Positions 20,119 to 32,100 of a DNA stretch of 64,000 nt are shown here, piece by piece. A program made the position numbers and the translations under genes. Each line of letters begins with the position of its first letter. Position 1 is the first letter of the stretch. The stretch comes from Rehmannia glutinosa (Eukaryota; Streptophyta; Magnoliopsida; Lamiales; Orobanchaceae), in NCBI GenBank assembly GCA_016081115.2, contig CM071935.1, positions 20,192,653 through 20,256,652 of the forward strand. The letters run 5' to 3'. The notes below the pieces were generated by a model. The model was given only the letters and a program-made list of their open reading frames with translations, was not told where the DNA came from and ran no database searches.

Positions 20119-23100
20119 AGGAAAACTTATATAATAAAAAAATTTATATGTATTAAATTAACATTTATGATAGAACCTGAATGTCATTTGAAAATTACAC
20201 CCTAAAAAAGTTATAAGTTTAAAATATCAGTATGATATATATTTATAATAAAAACATGTACCTAAATAATTAAATTTTAATGAAATGATGTGAAAGAGTG
20301 AAACATAAGCTAAAATCGGATTAAGTCTAAAATATCTATATGATACGCAAACGAAAAAAAATAAACTCATTTAACATAAACAAAATTAACATTTGTTGAG
20401 AAATTAATATATTACTTAAATTGTATGTTAATTTAAATACTAATATAACATTCATAACAAACTAAGTAAATTAAATTATTACATCAAATTAAAGTGAAAA
20501 CTAAGAAAAAAATATATTTTAAAAGAAATAGTTATATTTGACATTAATGAGTTGGGACTGGCCAAAATAATTTTAAGGGTTAATTTCATATATATAGATA
20601 GTTCAGGATTAAACCAAATGAAACATATTATAAAAAGTTGAAAGAATAAAAGTAAATAGTTAAAAAAATGTGTGTGTCATAACTGGAAATTCTAAAAAAA
20701 GTTAAATGACTTTCATAATATGTATAATTTTACATTTTGGGTAAAATGTCATTTCATTATAAAAGTACACCTTTATGACTTATAAAGATTCAAGAACAAA
20801 AATAATTATTATAAAATTCGGTACAAATTATTCTTATTTTTACAAAATGAAATATTATGAAAAAACTGAAACTAGAATCAGAAATGGAAAGTCACTGTAT
20901 ATATGTGAAATTGTATTAAAATAAATAAATGAAATAAACTTATTTAATATGAAATAATTTGATATCTTAAGTTACATGTTAATTCAGGTGCTAATATAAT
21001 ATTCAAAATACTATTTATGTATCAAATTTAATGTCTTAAACCATACAAAAATAAATTAGAGTGAAGTGAACATGATTAGTGCTAAGTAATATGAATTCTC
21101 TGTAAGTCCAAGCGGCTACGATAATCTAGAGGGGGGGGTGAATAGATTATCTCCATCTTTTCGATATCGCCCTCTTTTTAAAACCGAATGCTCAAATACA
21201 ATAATAAAGGTGCGGAATATAAACAACACACGTCGATTTAAAGAGGTTCAACCCACCTAGGGCCTAATCCTCTACCACCCCAGTATATCCGGGATGGATT
21301 TCAAAAAGAAAAAGAATTTTATTAATTACCAAAATTAATACAAATTCAACTTACAACACCTTGAAGAGCACCACACTCTTCTTCAACAACACCTTTGGAG
21401 ATTACCACAATCTCCCTTTGAAGATTACCACAATCTTCCGTCTTGAAGAGCACCGAACTCTCCAACACCACCTTTGGAGATTACCACAATCTCCCTTTGA
21501 AGATTACCACAATCTTCCTTCAACCGCACCTTTGAAGATCACCACAATCTTCAATCTTGAAGAATACCAAATTCTTCAACACCTCAAGAGCACCACACTC
21601 TTGAAATACCTATCACCTAGATCACCCAAGTGTATTCTTACCACAAGAATACTCACAAGGATATCTTGTGTTTGGTTGATGAATTACAATCAAGATTACA
21701 CTTTGAAAAATATTACAACTCAAAAGTGCAAGTGTAATCAAGAATGAAAGCCTAGACCTCAAGATGTGAAAGTGATAGTACTTAGGCTATTACAACAAGA
21801 ATGTTGAAATGAATAACAAAGATTATGTGCTTGTGATATCTCTTGTTGTTTGTATCAAGTCTTGTGTTTGATCCCTCAAGCTTTCATCTATTTATAGGAG
21901 AGCCTTCAAATTTAAATTCCAACATAGGCTCCTCCAAAGGCTCCTCCAACATAGGCTCCTTCATGGGCTCCTCCATGTTTTCTTTTGTCTACAAATAAGA
22001 CAAAGAGATTAAAATAAATATGGTTGTCTCATAAGGATACAAAAATCAGATTATAGAACAATCCCACATTTTAAGGAAGAATGGTCTGCTGCACAACGGT
22101 TATATTTTTGCTGTCAAACTAAAGGGCGACCGGTCGCACAGAAATAGAGTTTGAACCATATAGCACCAAATTAACACAGGGCGACCGGTCGAAGTGCACC
22201 TCGACCGGTCGAGCCTATGTGCAACCGGTTGCACTGAATAATTTTGAGAGTTCTCAAGTTTCTGTTTCACGAAACTTGTTCCCAGTCCTGTGCTACGGGC
22301 CGGCCATCGGACCGGCCGACCTCCTCAATGACAAGTTGTCCGATTTTTATCAAAAATAAACCTCAAGAAATACTCCAAAAAATTCGTAAAAACATTTTAA
22401 ACCGATTGGGAGTATTTAGGACAACATTAGAAATATAGTTTTGAAGAAATAAAACATTTACACAACAAGTGTTGTCCGATATAAATTCCAATAAATACTC
22501 CAAAAAATAGTAGAAACATTTTAGATCAATTGGGAGTATTAGGACAACATAGTTTCAATGTAAAAACTTATTGTCTTAAAAACATTAAATGTGTTGTCCA
22601 ATTTTTTTTTTTCGAAAATAAACTTGATGAAATACTCCGAAAAATATTAAAACCCTTTTAAAACATTTAGGAGTATTTGGACAACCTTTAAAAACATTGT
22701 TTTGGTGTAAAATCAAAATCATCAAAATCATGATAAAACCATTTATCAAACAATCTCCCCCTTTTTGATGATTACAAACCAAAACAATTTTAACGAGGTC
22801 GATTTTGAAAACAAAATAATTTTACCGGTTAAAGAGAACTATCCGTTGTGAGCGACAACATTCCATGCAATAAAAACACAAGGATGGGAGTAGAGATATT
22901 CAAACACATATAGAAAATGCTCCCCCTATCAACATGCACAACAAGAGTTATAAAGAAGCAACTAAATCAAAAGCTAAAAGCTTAGCTTTTCAATATTGAG
23001 CTTAAGTATCAAAACTTAAAAGCTCCCCCTGCCAAAGAGACATCGTTAGAAACATATATAGGTCCATACTACAACTAATGGACTAAGAAACATATACAAC

Positions 23101-26100
23101 CACAATATACCAAGAGTGGACAAAATATGATCCACAACGTATGACTTTCAATAGCCACAACATGACTTTCAATAACCGCAACTTATAGCTTCTTTGAGCT
23201 AAAGAGATTATAACCTATTTCTCCCCCTTTGTAATCATCAAAAAGAATGTTAGCAAGATAAATACATCATATATTCATATCAAAGTGCGCAACTAAATCG
23301 ATGTATCGAGCTATTTGAACATTGAAGCTTATAGACCAAATAGGAGGAAAAAGTCGAATCATACGACTTGTAGAGGTTTATGAAAATTTATTTGATAAGC
23401 AAAACATGATCTCCATAAATATATAAGCCTTTTGAAAACGAGAGAATCATGTAGGTGATGAATTTTTCATTGAAACGTTTTATCGAACACTTGGCGGGCG
23501 TAAAAAATTGAAAGAGATATATATAGCCCTTGTAAATGAAATCAAGCCAAGTTTTCACCACCAAATGCAATATAACATATATCATTCATCAACAATCAAT
23601 AAGCTCATCACAAATATATATGAATTGCATCAAGAAAAATACATATAAGCCACAAACTCGAGGTTCAACCCAATTGAGCTAACGATAGTGAAATTCTTAC
23701 CATTCAATTTGTAAAGTCGAGCAATGATGATGATAACCGAGCTAGATAATCCCCAAAATATAAAATGTATGCAATAAAACAAATTTTGAGTGAAATTTGT
23801 GTGCAATTCATGAAGGGGACGAAAAATGGACAAAATAAGCCAAAATGGCGAAGTCCGGAAACAGAAACTATTTTTAGCCAAAAATCATCCAGGCGGCCGG
23901 TCCAGGGCATGGGCGGCCGTCGGCGGCTTTGGGCGACCGGTCGGCCTTGCCCCGATCGGCAGCCTGGTTCTTTTTTTTTTTGAAAATCCGAAATTTGATC
24001 CAAAAATCCGATTTTTCGCCCTAAGTTTTAAAACGTGCAAAATGCAAACGTAGACCTCATTCAATATACATTATGTCATAATCAAGCTCGAAATGAGGTA
24101 AAATACTCGGCGGTTAACGATCAAAAAGTCCGCGAGTTATCCTTGAGACGGAATTAAACACATCTCAAGTTTTTGTTAAAAATCACAATCCCTTAAAAAT
24201 ATATCGAATCTCAATATGTTTAGTTCGATTATGACGAACAAATTTTGAATACGAATAACCGTATAATAGATACCAAACTTGTTATCCCGAAAAAAATAAG
24301 AACGTTTTAAATCTTTGGATACAACAAGTCATAAGAAGAAGTGCCTTTCAAATATTTGAAAATTTCTTTTAATGGCACTTTAATGAGATTTGTTGGGATA
24401 GTTTTTGAAGTCGAGCATATAGACATAAGGTATATGGAATGTCGAGTCTATAGGAATAATACAAGAAGACATACCTCGAATTTGTTTGTCAACCGACATG
24501 CCTTTCTCAACCTTTGTCAATCTCTTCATTGATAGCCATAGAGGTTGGAATGATTCTTCCTTCTTCAATGCCTAACTCCTTCAAGAGTTCTTTTGAAATG
24601 TAACCATCTACTTGGCATTGAATGATTTGAAGTACAAGCAAGAAATCATGCTCATTTCAAGTACACCTTGCATCAACTTAGAGAACCATATCTTGCACAA
24701 ATATTCATTAGTAGCACCAAGAATATTCTCATAAATATGCACAAGTTTAAACAATATTGCCCTTTTTCACAAACAAAGAGAGTAGTATCAACTTTACCTT
24801 TTGTAAAATCATTTAGCAAAAATAGCTAAGTCTATCATACCATACACGGGGTACTTGTTTTAAACCATACAAGGCCTTAAAAACAATCATTTGGCCTGGA
24901 AAAATTTTAAACCCCGGAGGTTGTTTTACATAGACTTCTTCTTGAATAAAACCATTTAGAAATTTGGATTTAACATCCATTTGGTAAAACTTGAAATTTT
25001 CTTAAAACAAGAATGGGCAAGTAAAATGCAAATAGCTACAAAATGTGCTATGAGTGCAAATGTTACATCAAAATCGATTACCTTCTTCTTGAAAATACCT
25101 TCGAGCTACTAACCTCGCCTTTAGTTCGACCAATGTTGCCTTGGTCATCGAGTTTGTTCCGGAATACCCTTTTTATCTTCTTCATCACTATCATCATAGG
25201 GTATCCAATTGATCTAAGGTGTTCATAATAGAACATTTACATCCAAATATTTGGAGTACTTCATTTCTCATCTACACAACTTAACAAACTCATTAATGGC
25301 ATCGCTTATATAAGCAAGAAAAAATAGCCCAAGTGTAAAAACATGCCTCAATCACAAAATATCTTGCATAGTAGAAATAGACACTATATATAGAGACCAT
25401 GAAGCAAGAAACACATACTATGCTTTTAGAATATCATCAAGAGTCTAATAAATCATGCAAGTTCAAATAAGCTTAAGAAAGCTATAAAAGGTCTCTTTTG
25501 AAATTTGCAAATCCGATATCATATAGTTGAGACCTTATTTAAAAGAAGTATTTGAACAAGAGTTGACAAAGCAAATATGTGCAATCAAATATCGAATAGT
25601 GCCTTTCAAAAAAATCTAAAAATCCTCTTAATGGCACTTGTATGAAACACTATGAAAAAAAAACAAGCACATAGGCATATGGCAATACACAAGTAAACGT
25701 ACCTCGATAATTTATGCCTTTTCTTTGACAAATAATGATGAAAATGGCCATTTGTGAAAATATGTAGATCCTACACAATTCTTAAAACAAATCTAGCACA
25801 AATCATAATGATAGAAGTGTAGGCTAAGAGATATCACAAGTAAGCTCATGCCATAAAAATCCATAAGAGATGATCATACACTTTAGTCTACAAAAATGCA
25901 CAAGAGTTTTAAAAACATCATATAAGGTCTTCTTTTTTAAAAATTTTAAAAATACAAATAAGTTTTGAAGACCTTAATTTAAAATTTAAATACATGAAAA
26001 CTCATTTGCAATATAGGCACAAATAAAAACATGCATACTAACTAGATAAAATGCATATTTTAAATGGGGAGATACGGTTTACCAATTACGCCGTTTCCAT

Positions 26101-29100
26101 GGGTTGTGCCGTTCCCATTGTTGATGATATCTTTCCCTTGAGAAGTCACTTTGTTGATAATGGCTTCTTTGATTGCTCCATTTCCAAGGTTTGTTACCTT
26201 CCCATTGTTGATGGTCTCTTCTTCTTTGAAAATCATCTTGTTGATGATGTCTATGCCATTTCAAGGATTGTACTCTTCCCATTTTTGATTGTATCCTCTT
26301 CTTGGAAATTGGCTTTGTGAAAAATGTTTTCTCCTTCTTTGATCAAATGACACGGTCATTTGATGTCTTCTTGGCGGTATGAATTTTCTTCGATCATTAT
26401 TTCACGGGTACCTAATATGACATTGTTTTGTGGTACCCTCATGTGTTTGGGTCCTTTGTGATTAGTCTTGAGACTTTTAGGTCTCCAACAATAATTAGAG
26501 CTATTTCTAGACGACAAGTATTTACCGTATGACCCTTTTTACCGCAATAAAAGCATGTAATAATTCTAGGAGCATAATGACCAACGTCTTAGAGACTTGA
26601 TTCTTTTTCATGTGATTGACACCCTTAGGCTTATGATCAAGTTCTAGTTTCGAATTATCACAACAATCAACAATATTGGTTATTCTATCGGTACTCAAGT
26701 TGGATTTAGATAAATCATTTTTCAAGCAATTTATATCCTCAACAAGAGTACTATTTTCTTTCTCAAGGTTTCTAACCTTGTCAAGAGTGGTGGTGTGAGC
26801 ACATGATAGTGATTCATAGGAAGTAAATAAACTATCCTTATCATTTTTCAAAACAATGAATTCCTTTTTCAAATTTTTGTATTTAACAAGTAAGTTTTGG
26901 AATTCATCTTGTAGCTCATCATAATCATTTTGTAAATCACTATATTCATTTTTCAATTCATTGTCATAAGAAGTAGAGGGTTTAGAACTTACCTCGTTTT
27001 CTTCTTTGATGCCCATGAGGCATTGTTCAACTTGTTCATCATGGGAGGTTGTAGAAGGCTTATCCCATGTTGTTGGATTTGATGTTGTATCCATTTGTGA
27101 AGTAGATGCTTTTGAGTTGCTCCTTTCATTTGCATATACTTCATAGATGGCTTCTAATTTTTGCCATACTTCATGTGCCGATTGAATACCTACAACATGA
27201 TCAAATTCCAAAGTGGTAAGTGAACAAAGTAAAATATTAAGAGCTTTACCATTTAAAGAGATGATTTTCTTCTCTTCATCATTGAGCTCTTTGAAGCCTT
27301 TAGAGGTGTGTGGTGTATTCTTCGTCGGAATGGATTCTCCATTGATGACGGTGTTCCAAATATCGAACCCGCAACCTTGTAAATAACATTCCATTCTTTC
27401 TTTCCAAAATATAAAATTTTTGGAATCAAACCGAGGTGGCTTGGTGGTGGAGGTGCCGGAAAGTTGAGCTTCATTCGTAGCCGACGATCGTTTCTCTTCA
27501 CTCGCAATGTGAAACGAGCTTGCCAAAGAGTTTGGCTCGATACCACTTGTAAGTCCAGCGGCTACGATAATCTAGAGGGGGTGAATAGATTATCTCCATC
27601 TTTCGATATCGCCCTCTTTTTAAAACCGAATGCTCAAATACAATAATAAAGGTGCGGAATATAAACAACACACGTCGATTTAAAGAGGTTCAACCCACCT
27701 AGGGTCTAATCCTCTACCACCCCAAAGATATCCGGGATGGATTTCAAAAGAAAAAGAATTTTATTAATTACCAAAATTAATACAAATTCAACTTACAACA
27801 CCTTGAAGAGCACCACACTCTTCTTCAACAACACCTTTGGAGATTACCACAATCTCCTTTGAAGATTACCACAATCTTCCGTCTTGAAGAGCACCGAACT
27901 CTCCAACACCACCTTTGGAGATTACCACAATCTCCCTTTGAAGATTACCACAATCTTCCTTCAACCGCACCTTTGAAGATCACCACAATCTTCAATCTTG
28001 AAGAATACCAAATTCTTCAACACCTCAAGAGCACCACACTCTTGAAATACCTATCACCTAGATCACCCAAGTGTATTCTTACCACAAGAATACTCACAAG
28101 GATATCTTGTGTTTGGTTGATGAATTACAATCAAGATTACACTTTGAAAAATATTACAACTCAAAAGTGCAAGTGTAATCAAGAATGAAAGCCTAGACCT
28201 CGAAGATGTGAAAGTGATAGTACTTAGCTATTACAATAAGAATGTTGAAATGAATAACAAAGATTATGTGCTTGTGATATCTCTTGTTGTTTGTATCAAG
28301 TCTTGTGTTTGATCCCTCAAGCTTTCATCTATTTATAGGAGAGCCTTCAAATTTGAATTCCAACATAGGCTCCTCCAAAGGCTCCTCCAAAGGCTCCTCC
28401 AACATAGGCTCCTTCATGGGCTCCTCCATGTTTTCTTTTGTCTACAAATAAGACAAAGAGATTAAAATAAATATGGTTGTCTCATAAGGATACAAAAATC
28501 AGATTATAGAACAATCCCACATTTTAAGGAAGAATGGTCTGCCCGCACAACGTTATATTTTTCTTTGTCAAACTAAAGGGCGACCGGTCGCACAGAAATA
28601 GAGTTTGAACCATATAGCACCAAATTAACACAGGGCGACCGGTCGAAGTGCACCTCGACCGGTCGAGCCTATGTGCAACCGGTTGCACTGAATAATTTTG
28701 AGAGTTCTCAAGTTTCATTTCCGAAAACTTGTTCCCGTGTACGGTCGCTCGCCGGTCGACCGGTCGACCTCCTCAATGACAAGTTGTCCGATTTTTATCA
28801 AAAATAAACCTCAAGAAATACTCCAAAAAATTCGTAAAAACATTTTAAACCGATTGGGAGTATTTAGGACAACATTAGAAATATAGTTTTGAAGAAATAA
28901 AACATTTACACAACAAGTGTTGTCCGATATAAATTCCAATAAATACTCCAAAAAATAGTAGAAACATTTTAGATCAATTGGGAGTATTAGGACAACATAG
29001 TTTCAATGTAAAAACTTATTGTCTTAAAAACATTAAATGTGTTGTCCAATTTTTTTTTTTCGAAAATAAACTTGATGAAATACTCCGAAAAATATTAAAA

Positions 29101-32100
29101 CCCTTTTAAAACATTTAGGAGTATTTGGACAACCTTTAAAAACATTGTTTTGGTGTAAAATCAAAATCATCAAAATCATGATAAAACCATTTATCAAACA
29201 TTCTCCTGGGCATAAGTAGGCATAAGAAAATAGTTAAGGAATTTTTTACAATTTGATATCTCAATTTTTGGCAACTATAATGAACAAAGTACTATATACC
29301 TTTTTTGCCAATAAAGGCACTAACAATGGATTGATAGTTATATTTCATAATAAATAATATGATTTTGTAAATGAGATTAAAAGAGATCAATTTTAAATGT
29401 ACATTCTATTCAAACAAATATAGATTAGTTTTAGTATACTAAGAATAATTGCTATTTTCTTGACTAACTATGTAAATTTTAATATTAACCAAAATAGCCA
29501 AATTCAATTGCAAATACAAACTCTAAAATGAAATTTTAAAAAACTAAAATTAGCTTTTAGTTTATTATACAACTGTTAAAACTTTAAGGCCTTGTATGGT
29601 TATGTTTCCATGGACTATTTCTAGTTTCTAGTGTTGGAAAATGAGTTTTCAGAATTTATTGGTTTTCGTGTGAAAACTGGAATTATGTTTGGATGAGTGA
29701 ATGAGAATGAGTTTTATGTAGGTTTGAAATGAGATTATGTTTGGTTAAGTAGTTTTGAAATAGTATTTTATGTATATAATAATTTAAAAAATTGATAGTG
29801 GTTGAATATTTTAAATGAATATATAATATTATATTTGTAAGATTGTAGGCTAGTGGGTCCCATTAGATATATATAGTAGTATTTTAAGTAGATAAAGTTG
29901 GTAATGGAGGGTCCCACATATATAATTGGGTTAAAAATAAGAATAGTGATTGATAAGTGATGTAGGGTAGTGTATAGGGTTGAGAATTGAAATTGTAGGT
30001 TTGAGATGATGTTTTATGTGAAAAGTGGAAAATGGAAATAATGATTTCCATTGGAAATTTTAGAAACAAACATGATTCCATTTCTATGAATAGTTGGAAA
30101 TTGGAAATGTGGCCTTGGAAACATAAACAAACAAGGCCTAAGTGTTTGCAATAATTTTCAAACATAAAAATTAATTACTATTATATTTAATTATTAAAGA
30201 CTGACACATGAAATTTGTTAGCTTATTTTTCTTTCATAAAATTATCTTTGGTTTTATTATTTATTAAGTGAAGTTATTCTGTGTGCAATTGAATAGACTT
30301 TCAAAACTCAGATTTCGACTTATCATTTTTATAGTTTTATTTAATACCTGACTCTCGATGAAAATAATTGATTAACTTATATATTAGGTTAATGTTTATT
30401 ATTTCTAAGATCGTGTAAACATGAAGACTGCAAACTTTAAGTTTAAGTGTTATGATAAAATATTGACTTTGTTACTAGAAGTAAAATAATATATGAAACC
30501 ATTTTTTTAATATATATTATATTGTAATTTTATTTTTTAATTTCTTTAATCAAAGAACTGAGAGGGAATAAAAGAAGTAAGCACAATAAGTATAAGAATT
30601 TGATTAACCTTTTGTTTTAATTGAATAACATAACAAATAAATTGATGACATTATGCTGGATTTTTGGTATAAAAGTTAATTAATTACTTTTTAATTAACT
30701 CGACAACTTGTGATTTATTTATTATTAGTTTATGAATTATAAGCTAAATTGCTTGTCTTATTTTGTGAAATGCATCAAATGCTAAAAGAATTCAAAGATT
30801 AGTTAAGAAGAAAATACTTTTCTAACCATAAAAATGAAATAAAACATTGATGAATGTCATTGTAAGCTAATATAGAACTTATATTGTTGTTAAACTAATT
30901 TTAAATTTTTTGTTTGAAAGAGTTTTTGAAAATAATTATTCAACAATTCATATCGATCTAATATTAAAGTAAAGAAAAATATATTAGATACTTTGTAATA
31001 TTTCAATATAATTAATATTTATTTATTTATAAATCAGTTTTTAATATTTAAATATTAATTAATAAAATTATTAAATAATATAATTATTTCAGTAAAGTCA
31101 TGTGGATCACGTGCGACACACATGTTTCTTACTAGTATATTAAAAAACATAGACGGGGCGGGGCGAAAGTGATACCCATGCCCACCCCGCCCCGCCCCAC
31201 CGCGGGTCACGGTTCAAAGCGACCCAAACAGGGGCCGATCAGGTCGAAATCGTCATCCCTAGACCCCACATATAGTGTTTCAGCAAACAATAAATAATTA
31301 AAATTAGTTGATAGATGTAATATATCAAAACAAAAACAAAAATAACATCAACAACCACCCCCAATACAAAAGTGAAAACACTAGAGTAATACTAGTGTAT
31401 ATATTTATAGCACCTGGAGATCTTGCCCTAAAAATATTACTAGTGAACAACTAGAACGTAATCAAGAGAAGCCCATAACAAAAATAAACATACAAAATTA
31501 ACATAAATACAGTTATACAAAGATAATTGGGTCCTATTGAAATAAAATGTGCCCACAAGATTCAAAAATTCCAAAATTTAACAATAATCTAAAAGCTCTA
31601 ACTTCGGAAGCTACATCTAGCATTTTTGTGACGTAACTTATAACTTAATTTTTATGACTTTTACTTAATTTTTTGGCATTTTATATTATATCATATTTCG
31701 TAGGAACTCCTGCTGACTGTACATCATTGGGAATTTCCAAAGCTCTGTTCCCCTCAATACCCGATCTGGTACTTTCTGTTCCAGTAGCTGAAATAACATT
31801 GTATAGTATGTAATTTGTGTTTTTATTTCATCCTTTTTGCTTAATTATTCAAATATATATTCCCTGCTTGTAACAACATTGTATAGTATGTAATTTGTGA
31901 ATGTTTATGTTTTGCCACTATGTGCTCTACAAGTCCTGGCGTGTGCATGATTTCAGTAACAAGAGTTGCTTAAAAAAATTCCATTTTCAATCCTTTTGTT
32001 GTAGGTAATTAGTGGCATTAATATGGGTAGCAACTGCGGTTATAACATGTAAGTATCACTATCTATATATGTTTAATAAAATCTAATAATTAGAACTTCA

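Larger units (their letters stand above)
21101..29200 (-). mobile_element. SIRE/Maximus-like Ty1/copia element inside SurE intron 2
   Basis: Two direct repeats, 21101-22752 and 27548-29200, begin TGTAAGTCCA and end TTATCAAACA. A perfect TTCTC duplication (21096-21100 and 29201-29205) flanks the 8.1 kb element. The primer site lies next to the right LTR and the polypurine tract next to the left LTR, both on the minus strand, so it is transcribed opposite to the SurE gene. Gag remains as a 334-codon frame; pol is recognisable only in fragments. Long LTRs, a coiled-coil Gag and several polypurine-like tracts before the 3' LTR fit the SIRE/Maximus lineage. Confidence 0.9.

Noticed and set aside
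21361..21660. Regular short repeats resembling a CRISPR array
   Set aside because: The units are imperfect hairpins without unique spacers, and the same series occurs in both LTRs of a plant retrotransposon.
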